A stretch of DNA of 64,000 nt from HdN1 sp052035295. GTDB lineage: Bacteria; Pseudomonadota; Gammaproteobacteria; Pseudomonadales; Ketobacteraceae. The stretch covers positions 1 to 64,000 of the forward strand of contig JBPOHS010000008.1 of the NCBI GenBank assembly GCA_052035295.1. The letters run 5' to 3'. Both the position numbers and the translations under genes were made by a program. How positions within the stretch are numbered: the stretch's first letter is position 1; each line of letters starts with the position of its first letter. A model generated the notes under the pieces. The model made no database searches and was not told where the DNA came from. It saw nothing but the letters and a program-made list of their open reading frames with translations. Shown here piece after piece: positions 1 through 8,651 of this stretch.

Positions 1-341
1 TAGTGATGGCCTTTGGCCTGGAAAATCAGCTCATCCTGGATCGTTCCCAGTTGGCTGACGGCGCCGTCGGCCGGGCTGGCGATACCACTGTCGGCGATCT
101 GGCGGGCACCCGGCTTGAGCGCGCGCGTAAAGAAATCATTAAAACAGGCATAGGCGAGGGGATCTTCCTCAACGGCTTCACTCATGTTCACCGGGAACAT
201 CGACGTGAAGGTGTTGATGAAAGTGTTTTTCACCGCCGGCCAGCGACTCTCGGCCAGCAGGCCGACCGTGCGTGACAACAGGTGATGTGGCAGTAAATAT
301 TGCGGCATCACCAACAAACGGTCTTTGGTTTCCTGATCCAT
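1..341 (-). CDS. psd: Phosphatidylserine decarboxylase, N-terminal part (cut by window edge)
   Basis: The enzyme decarboxylates phosphatidylserine to phosphatidylethanolamine at the inner membrane. About 113 N-terminal residues are visible and the rest, including the self-cleavage site, lies beyond the left edge. The minus-strand ATG at 341 opens MDQETKDRLLVMPQYLLPHH, followed by a run around DPLAYACFNDFFTRALKPGAR and by SPADGAVSQLG. These are the typical proenzyme N-terminal stretches, FNxFFTRxLKPGARP-like and SPADGxVS-like. The neighbouring rhodanese on the same strand ends 27 nt upstream, the same neighbour as in Pseudomonas, so the two may be co-transcribed. Family identity rests on these motifs alone. 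Confidence 0.93.
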   Translation of the reverse strand, partial: MDQETKDRLLVMPQYLLPHHLLSRTVGLLAESRWPAVKNTFINTFTSMFPVNMSEAVEEDPLAYACFNDFFTRALKPGARQIADSGIASPADGAVSQLGTIQDELIFQAKGHH

Positions 342-368
342 AAAATCCTCGCGAAACGACTGAAAAGG

Positions 369-1202
369 TTAAAAACGCTGGGGACCGGTGACCACCGGGG
401 TTTCGACGCTGTTGCCCCATTCCGACCAGGAGCCCGGATACGCGCGGATCCGGGGGAAGCCCAGAATCCTGCCAAGCAGATAAGTGAAGCCGGAGCGGTG
501 ATGCGTCTGACAATGGGTGACGATTTCCTTGTCGGGCGTAATGCCGAGGCTCGCCAGCTCGCGGCGGACATCGTCCAGGTCGCGTATGCGCAGTCCCTGG
601 TGCGGGTCCATCGCCCAGGTCCAGTCGTAATTGACGGCCCCCGGAATGTGTCCTGCCTTGGCGGCGTGTGCACGTTCTCCCGTGTACTCGCCGGGTGAGC
701 GGGCATCCCAGACAATGAAATCCGGCTGCTCGCAACGTTCAATGACATAGGCTTTGTCCACGCTGGGTTGCGTCTGCCATTGCAGGGCCATGGGCGGTGC
801 GGGGGTGTGACGGGGTTCGTTCTCGACCGGAAGCTCCAGCATGCGCCAGGCATGGATGCCGCCGTTCAGGTAAGACGCCCGACCAAAGCCGACCATGTCC
901 AACGCCCAGATCAAACGTCCGGCCCAACCGCCGCCCTCGTCGTCATAGGCGATCACGTGGCAATCCGGCCGCAACCCCATGAGGGCAAACACCTCGGTCA
1001 GAACGTCCAGCGGTGGCAAACGGCCGGGTGCGGGGGGATGCCCGTTGACGATGGCGCGGAACGGCAGAAAAACGGCGCCCGGTACATGGCTATGTACATA
1101 GCTCGCTTCCTGACTCAGGTCGACGATCAGCAGCTGCGGATGCCCGAGGAGCGGCAACAGGTCAGCGGGTTCCAGCAATAAAGGAAGCGTAGGCAAGGTC
1201 AT
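369..1202 (-). CDS. Thiosulfate sulfurtransferase (tandem rhodanese)
   Basis: 277 aa with two rhodanese-like domains, about residues 8-125 and 150-270. The second carries the active site CQTHHRSG with Cys231; this loop resembles that of Azotobacter RhdA. The N-terminal domain has no catalytic Cys at the matching place, as is usual for tandem rhodaneses. The enzyme transfers sulfane sulfur from thiosulfate to an acceptor such as cyanide, in the cytoplasm; no signal peptide is visible. It lies 27 nt upstream of psd on the same strand. In Pseudomonas the same neighbour is called rhdA; I leave the symbol empty because the physiological acceptor is not shown by sequence. Confidence 0.93.
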   Translation of the reverse strand: MTLPTLPLLLEPADLLPLLGHPQLLIVDLSQEASYVHSHVPGAVFLPFRAIVNGHPPAPGRLPPLDVLTEVFALMGLRPDCHVIAYDDEGGGWAGRLIWALDMVGFGRASYLNGGIHAWRMLELPVENEPRHTPAPPMALQWQTQPSVDKAYVIERCEQPDFIVWDARSPGEYTGERAHAAKAGHIPGAVNYDWTWAMDPHQGLRIRDLDDVRRELASLGITPDKEIVTHCQTHHRSGFTYLLGRILGFPRIRAYPGSWSEWGNSVETPVVTGPQRF

Positions 1203-1341
1203 GGGTGGCCTCGGAAGCGGGCAACGGGTAAATGCGGCGCCCAGTGTACCGAAGCTGCTTTCGAATTGGCAGGGGGAATTGATCCGGCCTGCCCTGGGGG
1301 CGCCAGGATGGCCATGTCTGCCGAGCCGGTGATGTCGGGCG

Positions 1342-3105
1342 TTAGTGCTTCATGGCCAGCAGGCACTTGTTGGTGCCATTCACCAGCATGCGGAAAATCT
1401 GGTAATCAGGCTCGGTCAGTGCACTGTAGCTATTGCCCTTGTCGGCATAAATGATGGCGAAGGGGCCTTTGCTGTTGAACAGCGATGCCGTGAAATAACT
1501 GTCTACCTGGGTGGCTTGTTTGAACTGGCCGGGCATCAGGCCCACGGCTTCTTTCTGGCGCTCCGGGCTCAGCCATACGGCGGCCGGTTGCTTGACCAGC
1601 CGGGTAAACAGGTTGGGGGGCTGCAATTTGATCTCGAAGCGGCGCAGTCCCTGGGCTTTTTCACAACCCACGGCGTAGTAACTGACGATGTTGTCCCGGT
1701 TCAGGTGCACCAGTGCGACCACGATACGTTCCAGCGAACTGCAATCCTTGAGTACGTCGATCCCGGTGCGGATGACTTCGTGTTCCACCTTGAACGGGAC
1801 GCCACTTCCCAGCAGGCGGCTGAGATGCTGTTCGAACTGGCGCTGTTTTTCGGGGGTGGCGAAGCCTGGTTGCTTGGCGGGAGCAGCGGCAGGAGCCGTT
1901 GGTGGCGGCATGGGCGCCGCTTCCGGTGCATACACCCGACCCGGTGAGGGCCTGACGCCGATTGACGACGGGTTGGCCGCTGCGGGCACCGCATCAGCTT
2001 GTGTGGGGGCGGCAGCGGTCATCACGGGTTTGGCGCGGCCCCGCACCAAGACCGTTTTGACCGGCTCGTGGTTATGCAGGCGTTGTACGGCATCTGCACG
2101 CAATTCTTCAGGAATCCGTCGGGGAGGCGTGCCCTTGGCGGGCCACAACAGACCGGCCGCCAGGTGTGCGGTCATTGGGTCCGGTACTTCGCGGGCCAGC
2201 GCCAGGGCCGTATCGCGGATACGGCTCCAGGCAGCATCTTCATTGGTACCCAAATAGGCGGCCAGCAAGGTCACGCAGCGGCGCATGCCTTTGCCATGCC
2301 AGTCCTGGCGGGCCTCTACCGCAATCCAGTTGGCCATGAATACGCGGATCGTGGCGGCAATCTCGATGCGATGGATGCCTTCATCGCGGTAACTGATATT
2401 GGCCTGTTGCTGTTGCAGTGTCTTGCGCGCCCACCGCAGCAGAGGCTTCATTTTCGGCAGGTGACGAACATCCATGGCCTGTGTCAGCACATCGGAAAGA
2501 CGCCATTCCTGTGCAATGCGCAGGGTAATGTCACTGAGGCTGCAGCCGAACACCAGCGTTTCGGCGGCGGCACGGGGAATGGCATAACGCTGTGACAGCG
2601 CTTCAATCATCTTCATTTCCTTGGGGGCCTGTTTCCACAGCCCCCATTCGGGAAAACGCATCAACAGTGCACCCAGATACGTCTGCTCGAACTGGAGCAG
2701 GGGATGTACCCGCTGCCAATCACCCACTTGGGCCGCCGCATGCAAGCTGGTGACGACACACTCGCGCAGGTGCGCCTGTTCGACTTCTTTCGATTCGGCG
2801 GGGAGGGAAGGCGTTAGCCGGACGAGTGTGCCGACGCTTTCCATGCCCAGCAGCGTCAGGCAATGCGACACGCTGGAAATATTCAGTGTCGAGCGTTGGC
2901 GCAGCTGGCGGGCGACTTCCCGGATGACGGTAGCGGCGAGCACGGGATCGTTGAGCAGCAGCTCACCCAGTTTCGGTGCCGTCAGATCTGGATCGCGCAA
3001 GCCGGCCACGGCGGCCTGCAGGGTTGCCGGTAGTGCCGGTAACTCTGCCCGCATGGCTACGCTGGCGAGGGCTGCAAGCCCCATGGGTTCAAAGCGTGTC
3101 GACAT
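1342..3105 (-). CDS. HDOD-domain signalling protein
   Basis: 587 aa. Residues about 18-215 match an HDOD domain: an LPALPATLQ opening, then LLNDPVLAATVIREVAR and a later LLGMESVGTLVRL stretch. HDOD domains are HD-superfamily relatives that usually lack the catalytic His-Asp pair and act in signalling. A Pro/Ala-rich linker follows at about residues 350-420. The last 160 residues resemble a small-molecule or redox sensory fold (GAF-like guess). It sits divergently 99 nt from motA, as in Pseudomonas, so a link to motility or c-di-GMP signalling is plausible but not shown. The ATG at 3105 has only a weak ribosome-binding site. Confidence 0.8.
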   Translation of the reverse strand: MSTRFEPMGLAALASVAMRAELPALPATLQAAVAGLRDPDLTAPKLGELLLNDPVLAATVIREVARQLRQRSTLNISSVSHCLTLLGMESVGTLVRLTPSLPAESKEVEQAHLRECVVTSLHAAAQVGDWQRVHPLLQFEQTYLGALLMRFPEWGLWKQAPKEMKMIEALSQRYAIPRAAAETLVFGCSLSDITLRIAQEWRLSDVLTQAMDVRHLPKMKPLLRWARKTLQQQQANISYRDEGIHRIEIAATIRVFMANWIAVEARQDWHGKGMRRCVTLLAAYLGTNEDAAWSRIRDTALALAREVPDPMTAHLAAGLLWPAKGTPPRRIPEELRADAVQRLHNHEPVKTVLVRGRAKPVMTAAAPTQADAVPAAANPSSIGVRPSPGRVYAPEAAPMPPPTAPAAAPAKQPGFATPEKQRQFEQHLSRLLGSGVPFKVEHEVIRTGIDVLKDCSSLERIVVALVHLNRDNIVSYYAVGCEKAQGLRRFEIKLQPPNLFTRLVKQPAAVWLSPERQKEAVGLMPGQFKQATQVDSYFTASLFNSKGPFAIIYADKGNSYSALTEPDYQIFRMLVNGTNKCLLAMKH

Positions 3106-3204
3106 GGAAGATATAAACTTCGGTTTGTTAAATGCCTAAACCTATTCTTAACTTTAACTGTAGTTCACTCATGGATTTGGTTTGGGCAATTATTTGATCC
3201 CTCT

Positions 3205-4059
3205 ATGTTAAAAATAATTGGAATCATCGTCGTACTCGGTTCGGTGGCTGGCGGGTACGTGCTTTCACATGGACAGCTAATGGCGCTGTGGCAGCCCTAT
3301 GAGCTGATCATTATCTGCGGCGCGGCGGCGGGCGCGTTCCTGATTGGCAATGGTATGCCCGTGGTCAAGGGGGTAGGGGCTGGCATTGGCGCAACCTTTT
3401 CCGGCAAATCCCATTGGCATAAAGATGGTTATATGGAACTGCTTTCGCTGCTTTATGAAATCTTCAACAAAGCGCGCAAAAACGGTTTGATCTCGATTGA
3501 AGAAGACATCGAGAATCCTGGCGGATCCGAAATATTCATGCGTTACCACCATGTCAACCAGACTGCCAAACTGGTGGAATTCATCTGCGATTATCTGCGT
3601 ATCATTGCCAGCGGCAACCTTTCCGCGATTGAGATTGAAAGCCTGATGGATCAGGAAATCGAGACCGCCAAACATGAAGCAGAAGCCCCCGCGCATGCCT
3701 TCAACAAAGTGGCTGACGGTCTTCCCGGGTTCGGGATCGTGGCGGCGGTACTGGGTATCGTTATTACCATGGGATCCCTGGGAGGGCCTCCCGACGAACT
3801 GGGTCACCACGTCGGTGCGGCATTGGTCGGAACCTTCCTCGGGATACTGTTTGCGTATGGATTTATCGCTCCCTTGAGCTCTGCAATGGAACATGATGCG
3901 CAGGAAGGCATGAAAATCTACGAGTGCAGCAAGGTCTGTCTGCTGGCCATGGTCAATGGCATTCCACCGCAACTGGCCGTGGAATTCGGTCGCAAGGTGT
4001 TGCCGGGTCAAGAACGTCCAACTTTCGCCGAACTGGATTCCGCACTGCGGGGCCGGTAA
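3205..4059 (+). CDS. motA: Flagellar motor stator protein MotA
   Basis: 284 aa, the usual length of proton-type MotA. MotA and MotB form the membrane ion channel that drives the flagellar motor. The start MLKIIGIIVVLGSVAGGYVL is a typical first membrane helix. A second follows near residue 35, and the pair LPGFGIVAAVLGIVITMG and LVGTFLGILFAYGF supplies helices 3 and 4, with the conserved Pro near the start of helix 3. The cytoplasmic loop between helices 2 and 3 is long and charged, as expected for torque contacts with FliG. motB starts 3 nt after the stop. No flagellar sigma-28 promoter was recognised in the 99-nt gap upstream. Confidence 0.97.
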   Translation: MLKIIGIIVVLGSVAGGYVLSHGQLMALWQPYELIIICGAAAGAFLIGNGMPVVKGVGAGIGATFSGKSHWHKDGYMELLSLLYEIFNKARKNGLISIEEDIENPGGSEIFMRYHHVNQTAKLVEFICDYLRIIASGNLSAIEIESLMDQEIETAKHEAEAPAHAFNKVADGLPGFGIVAAVLGIVITMGSLGGPPDELGHHVGAALVGTFLGILFAYGFIAPLSSAMEHDAQEGMKIYECSKVCLLAMVNGIPPQLAVEFGRKVLPGQERPTFAELDSALRGR

Positions 4060-4062
4060 TCG

Positions 4063-5487
4063 ATGAACGCCGCTGACGCCAATAAACCGATAGTCGTCAA
4101 ACGCGTAAAGAAATACGCGGCAGGCGCACACGGTGGTGCATGGAAAGTGGCGTTTGCCGACTTCGTGACGGCAATGATGGCGTTATTTCTCGTGTTGTGG
4201 CTGATTGAATCAACCACGCCTGCAGAGAAAATGGCGATTTCGATGTATTTCAGCGATCCGACCGGTTACACCGATGGGGGATCACCCTTCGTCATCAATT
4301 TGGGCGGAGGCATGCGCAATACCGACGCCATTGATCGCGTGAGTTCGCCGGCACCGCCCACCCAGGAACCGGATGTTGATCCCGACAAGAATACCCAGCC
4401 CAACCTGAGCCAGGAAGCCGTCGAGCAGGCCGTTGAGCAGGTCAAGCAGATGGAGCAGCAACAACAGCTGCAGGAAATGCATGAGCAACAAGAGAACAAC
4501 AAGTTCGAAGAGCTCAAGCAGATGCTCGAAGAACGTATCGAAGCTGATCCCACGCTGGGCGCACTGAAAGACCAGATCATCATCAAGATCACCGAAGAAG
4601 GCTTGCTGATCGAAGTGGTCGACAAGGATAAACGCCCCATGTTCGACAGTGGCGGCGATGTCATCAAGCCCTACATGCGCACCATTCTCAAGGAAATTTC
4701 CAAGACCATGCTCGATGTGCCCAATCCCTTGAGCGTGACGGGACACACCGATGCCGTGCCCTTTACCGAAGTCGAGAACTACTCGAACTGGGAATTGTCG
4801 GCCGATCGTGCCAACGCGGCACGGCGGGCGATGCTGCGCGCCGGCATCAAGGAAAAACAGATTTCGCGGGTGGTCGGTCTTGCCGACAGTCAGCTGTATG
4901 ACAAGGCCAAGCCGGAAAATCCGATCAACCGTCGCATTTCAATATTGGCCATGCGTACGCCGATCAATCCGCCACCCCCTTCGAAAGACAAGAAACCTGA
5001 GGATGAAGGCAAAAAAGGGGAGGCAGCAGACGAAAGTGGCTTTCCCGGTGGCGTGATTCCAGGGGCTGATACCGGCAAGCCGGCTGCCGCGCCAGCGATC
5101 GATCCGAATTTGCCGCCGGATGCGGATTTCCCGACGGGATTTGATCCTGCTGCCAGCCGGGCCGGTGCCGTTCCGGAAAGCGTGCCGGCGGTGCCGACAG
5201 GCTTGACACCCCAACCGGTATTGTCGGCGCCAGGCGGTTCTACTGTACGAGAAAGTTCGACGCCGCCTGTTAACCTTGATCCGTTCAGTGCCGCCCCGAC
5301 GGGTAACGCCGCACCTTCACGGCCAGCCGCGACGGCTGCCCCCGCCAATCCCGCTGCGCGAGCACCTGCTGGCGGTGCACCGGCCTTCAATGCGCCGGCC
5401 ACCAGCGCCCCTGCAGCAGCGCCCGCCCGTGCCGCGCCGGGAGTGACCGTGCCGCGTCCGAGCGCGCCTGATGAAGAATTCTTCTGA
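4063..5487 (+). CDS. motB: Flagellar motor stator protein MotB with long C-terminal tail
   Basis: 474 aa. The single membrane helix at about residues 30-48 contains Asp33 (FADF), the proton-carrying residue. A glutamine/glutamate-rich segment follows (about 120-160), then an OmpA-like peptidoglycan-binding domain at about 170-290 with VTGHTDAVPF and NRRISI. This anchors the stator to the wall. The remaining 180 residues are low-complexity, rich in Pro, Ala and Thr; typical MotB proteins of about 300-350 aa lack so long a tail. The gene is 3 nt downstream of motA. The stop codon is 3 nt from the convergent rsgA stop. Confidence 0.96.
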   Translation: MNAADANKPIVVKRVKKYAAGAHGGAWKVAFADFVTAMMALFLVLWLIESTTPAEKMAISMYFSDPTGYTDGGSPFVINLGGGMRNTDAIDRVSSPAPPTQEPDVDPDKNTQPNLSQEAVEQAVEQVKQMEQQQQLQEMHEQQENNKFEELKQMLEERIEADPTLGALKDQIIIKITEEGLLIEVVDKDKRPMFDSGGDVIKPYMRTILKEISKTMLDVPNPLSVTGHTDAVPFTEVENYSNWELSADRANAARRAMLRAGIKEKQISRVVGLADSQLYDKAKPENPINRRISILAMRTPINPPPPSKDKKPEDEGKKGEAADESGFPGGVIPGADTGKPAAAPAIDPNLPPDADFPTGFDPAASRAGAVPESVPAVPTGLTPQPVLSAPGGSTVRESSTPPVNLDPFSAAPTGNAAPSRPAATAAPANPAARAPAGGAPAFNAPATSAPAAAPARAAPGVTVPRPSAPDEEFF

Positions 5488-5490
5488 GGC

Positions 5491-6513
5491 TCAGCCCACC
5501 TGATCCAGCAGGTTGAAATAGCTTTCCATGCGTGCGGGCGAAATGTTGCCGTCCTCAACCGCCTGTCGCAGCGCACACCCGGGTTCGGTACGATGCTGGC
5601 AATCACTGAAACGGCAATCGCCCAGGAAGGGCTGAAATTCCCGAAAGCCCCGGGCTACCTCGTTCCGCTGCAAGTGCCACAGGCCAAATTCGCGGATCCC
5701 CGGCGAATCGATGATGCTGCCACCTTCGGCGAAGTGGAACAATTGCGCATTGGTGGTGGTATGGCGGCCCAGGCGCGAGGTCTGCGAAAGCTCGCCGACG
5801 CGGGCATTGGCGTGGGGCAGCAACGAATTCACCAACGACGACTTGCCCACCCCGGATTGACCGACAAATACACTCACGTGCTGATCCAGCGCCTGTTTCA
5901 GCGCCTCCATGCCAGCACCCGTGCGGGCTGAACATTCCCAGAGCGGGTAGCCGATGGCGACATAAGGTGCCAGCAGCTCATGCAAGTCGTTAAGTTCGTT
6001 GGCATCCACCAGATCGATCTTGTTGAGCAATAAACGGGTTTCAATATTCTGCAGTTCCGCCGCGACCAGATAACGGTCGATCAGGGCGGCCGACGGGCGT
6101 GGCTCGGGCGTGATGACCAGCACGATGAAATCGACATTGGCTGCAACCGGCTTGAGTACGCCACGCATGTCCGGACGTGACAGCATCGAACGACGTTCCA
6201 TGATGGCTTCGACGACACCGTGCCCCGTCGTTCCTTCGCGCCATACCACCTGGTCGCCAGTCACCAGCCCCGAGCCAAGCGTGGCGCGAAAATGACAGGG
6301 GTGGCGTACCGGTGTTTCCCCGCGTGGCAGGGGCAGGGCTTCGACTTCGACAAAGGTGCCGTAGTGACCCACCACCAGCCCGGTTTGTTCGGATCCCAGG
6401 GATTCGTTGCCTTCCTCGGGGACGTGGCGATCTTTCGCGCGACGTGTCTTGGCATCCTTGGAGGCCTGGATACGCTGCTTCTGCTGCTCGGTCAAACGTC
6501 GCTTTGCCATCAA
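5491..6513 (-). CDS. rsgA: Ribosome small subunit biogenesis GTPase RsgA
   Basis: 340 aa. RsgA is a circularly permuted GTPase that binds the 30S subunit late in assembly. The G4 motif NKID precedes the P-loop GQSGVGKSSLVN and the G3 motif DSPG (IIDSPGIREFGLW), the order expected for the permuted fold. The N-terminal 110 residues form the OB-fold region. The C-terminal zinc site is visible as CRFSDCQHRTEPGCAL. A basic N-terminus (RRLTEQQKQRIQASKDAK) is common in this family. It is divergent from orn, the same arrangement as in Pseudomonas and Escherichia coli. Confidence 0.97.
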   Translation of the reverse strand: MMAKRRLTEQQKQRIQASKDAKTRRAKDRHVPEEGNESLGSEQTGLVVGHYGTFVEVEALPLPRGETPVRHPCHFRATLGSGLVTGDQVVWREGTTGHGVVEAIMERRSMLSRPDMRGVLKPVAANVDFIVLVITPEPRPSAALIDRYLVAAELQNIETRLLLNKIDLVDANELNDLHELLAPYVAIGYPLWECSARTGAGMEALKQALDQHVSVFVGQSGVGKSSLVNSLLPHANARVGELSQTSRLGRHTTTNAQLFHFAEGGSIIDSPGIREFGLWHLQRNEVARGFREFQPFLGDCRFSDCQHRTEPGCALRQAVEDGNISPARMESYFNLLDQVG

Positions 6514-6581
6514 TTAGTCGCCGGATCTGGCCAAAAGGGATTAAACTTCAAGGTGGATTTCCAAAACAGCAGGGTGTGTGC

Positions 6582-7145
6582 ATGTCCGACCGTAAAACCA
6601 ATCTGATATGGATTGATCTTGAAATGACGGGGCTCGATCCCGATTCGGATCGTATCATTGAAATCGCTACTGTCGTTACCGACAAGCACCTCAATATTCT
6701 CGCCGAGGGCCCGGTGTTCGCCGTACATCAGTCTGATGAGTTGCTCAATGGTATGGACGAATGGTGCACAAAGCAACATGGCGGCTCTGGCTTGACGGCA
6801 AGAGTGCGAGCGAGCGACGTGGATGATGCCCGCGCCGAGACGGAAACCATTGCCTTTCTCGAACAATGGGTCGACAAACGCTCGTCCCCGATGTGTGGCA
6901 ACAGTATTTGCCAGGATCGTCGCTTTCTTTATCGTTACATGCCGCGACTGGAAGCGTTCTTCCATTACCGCAATCTGGATGTGAGTACGCTCAAGGAGCT
7001 GGCGGCGCGCTGGCACCCGAAGGCGCTGGAAGGCGTATCAAAGAAAAGTTCACATCTGGCGCTGGATGATATTCGCGATTCGATCAACGAATTGAAACAC
7101 TATCGCGCGCACCTGTTTGTTGAAGCGGCCCGCCAGGAAGATTGA
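6582..7145 (+). CDS. orn: Oligoribonuclease
   Basis: 187 aa. A 3'-5' exoribonuclease of the DEDDh family that degrades 2-5 nt RNA and the c-di-GMP breakdown product pGpG. The first acidic pair is in WIDLEMTGLDP (Asp12, Glu14). The second motif is around NSICQDRRFL. The third is HLALDDIRDS, with the catalytic His and Asp. The ATG at 6582 was chosen because MSDRKTNLIWIDLEMTG matches the usual N-terminus; in-frame codons further upstream lie inside the rsgA promoter region. The gap to divergent rsgA is 68 nt. Orn is linked to c-di-GMP turnover, which fits the GGDEF/EAL protein at 27.8 kb. Confidence 0.97.
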   Translation: MSDRKTNLIWIDLEMTGLDPDSDRIIEIATVVTDKHLNILAEGPVFAVHQSDELLNGMDEWCTKQHGGSGLTARVRASDVDDARAETETIAFLEQWVDKRSSPMCGNSICQDRRFLYRYMPRLEAFFHYRNLDVSTLKELAARWHPKALEGVSKKSSHLALDDIRDSINELKHYRAHLFVEAARQED

Positions 7146-7234
7146 TCGCAAGGAAGACTGATCGTAAGAAAAAATGCGTGCCACTACCAATGTGAGCACG
7201 CTCTCCAACGCAAAATGTCTGTCCTGATATAAAG

Positions 7235-7765
7235 CTACTGAAATTCCACCTTTACTGCCGAATGCTTGCAGTCGCTACCAACGCAGGCCTCACCGATAAT
7301 GTACGCCACCTGTGGCAGTTCGTTCAGAAAGCCGTTGCCCGCCAGATCATCGTTGTATGCTTCCCATCCGTCCGTGCAGGACAGCGTGTTGTCGGTGCCA
7401 AATTGGCAATCATAGCGGTCTTCTGAAAAGCAGTCGTTCATCCGCACCGCGCCGCAGACGGCATTGTCGAAAAGCGGGATGTCATCGGCGGAAACCACCG
7501 CGTCCCGGCTGAGGAAAAGCGTCAGATGAAACGTGCTTTCCGGGGCGATATTCCAATGGATTTCAAAGCGGCCTTCTTCAACGTTGGCATTGATCGGAAT
7601 GATATCTGCCTGCGCCGGGGACGTGCCTTCGACGCTGAATTCGGAAATAGTGGCTTCAGGCAATGTGGCGCGATCCACACTGGCGTTTTTGCTATCGTCG
7701 CCGCTGCAGCCGGCAAGCATCAAAAAGGAAGCGGCAAGCGCCAACAGCGTCGGGACGGATTTCAT
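7235..7765 (-). CDS. Predicted lipoprotein, unknown function
   Basis: 176 aa from the ATG at 7765, preceded by a GAGGAT ribosome-binding site. The start MKSVPTLLALAASFLMLAGC is a lipoprotein signal with lipobox LAGC; the residue after the Cys is Ser, which suggests sorting to the outer membrane. The mature part is acidic and has six more cysteines (CGAVRMNDC, YDCQFG, LSCTDG, GEACVGSDC), likely three disulfides in the periplasm. No family was recognised. It is convergent with orn; a 6-bp GC hairpin at about 7175-7200 lies between them. A longer in-frame reading upstream to 7870 lacks a signal peptide start and was not used. Confidence 0.75.
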   Translation of the reverse strand: MKSVPTLLALAASFLMLAGCSGDDSKNASVDRATLPEATISEFSVEGTSPAQADIIPINANVEEGRFEIHWNIAPESTFHLTLFLSRDAVVSADDIPLFDNAVCGAVRMNDCFSEDRYDCQFGTDNTLSCTDGWEAYNDDLAGNGFLNELPQVAYIIGEACVGSDCKHSAVKVEFQ

Positions 7766-7934
7766 CTGGCTATCCTCTGCGTAATACATTCCTGGAAAAA
7801 CCTGAGCCTTCATGCGGCCATTGAGGCGCATTGTGTTGCGGCGAACTCGTGCGGTCAACGAAATCGCCACACTAATAATGACTGACAGGTTTTTTGTGAC
7901 AGTAATCGCGATTGTGCGTGATCACAGAAATGGA

Positions 7935-8651
7935 TCAACGAGTGGAAATATGCGAAACCCACTGTATCAAATGCCACTGATTTTTTCGCAATCGCCAGGG
8001 GATGCAGGAAAATGGAATGTGTTCCGACAATGCGCTGGTGTTGTGGTCGCTGATTTCGATTTCGGAATCGCGCCAGAACGAACCGAGCGCAGTTTCCAGT
8101 GTGGTTTGCGCCGGAAATTGCCGGTGCGTGGCGAATGCTGTCGGGGGCTGTCGTGTGGACGCCCAGTCGTGATAGCTGGCCCAGCAGCGATCATGCAGTT
8201 GTGTGCGCAGCGAGGCACACCACCGGTTGGCGTCTTCGGGGTCCGTCGGAGAAAGCTGACCCAGCACGTTACAAAAAAGTATGGCGTGTGCAGGAAAACA
8301 GTCATGCAGGTAGCGCATGCCGTCGGGCGAAAAAACATCATGAAAATCAAAATGTAAACGTGATTTTTCATGCCGTGTTCGCCACCGCAGACGGGCCAGC
8401 ACGTCAGGCTCGAAGAGCGTGATGGAATCAAAACGATCGAACCGGTCCATCGGCAATGTCCAGCCGGCGCTGGGGCCGATCAATACCAGATGGCGATGCG
8501 TGTCGGGTAATTGGGTTATCCATTCCTGCAGCCAGGTGTCGAGGGCAGCGAAGAGTGGCTGCCAGTGATGACGATTGCGCAGCGCGCGCCAATGCCAAAG
8601 CAGACCACCACTCGGATGCAACAGATGGCTTTTCAGGAATGCCGGCGTCAT
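7935..8651 (-). CDS. Methyltransferase-like protein coupled to queG
   Basis: 238 aa. The segment LVLIGPSAGWTLP followed by ITLFEPDVLARL resembles the glycine-rich loop and the acidic residue after strand 2 of a Rossmann-fold methyltransferase. The SAM-binding motif is not canonical, so this is an inference from pattern. The protein is rich in His and Trp and has no signal peptide. Its ATG overlaps the queG stop codon as ATGA, so translation is coupled to queG. The function may therefore relate to tRNA queuosine or simply share the transcript. It could also be a catalytically dead relative. Confidence 0.6.
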   Translation of the reverse strand: MTPAFLKSHLLHPSGGLLWHWRALRNRHHWQPLFAALDTWLQEWITQLPDTHRHLVLIGPSAGWTLPMDRFDRFDSITLFEPDVLARLRWRTRHEKSRLHFDFHDVFSPDGMRYLHDCFPAHAILFCNVLGQLSPTDPEDANRWCASLRTQLHDRCWASYHDWASTRQPPTAFATHRQFPAQTTLETALGSFWRDSEIEISDHNTSALSEHIPFSCIPWRLRKNQWHLIQWVSHISTR

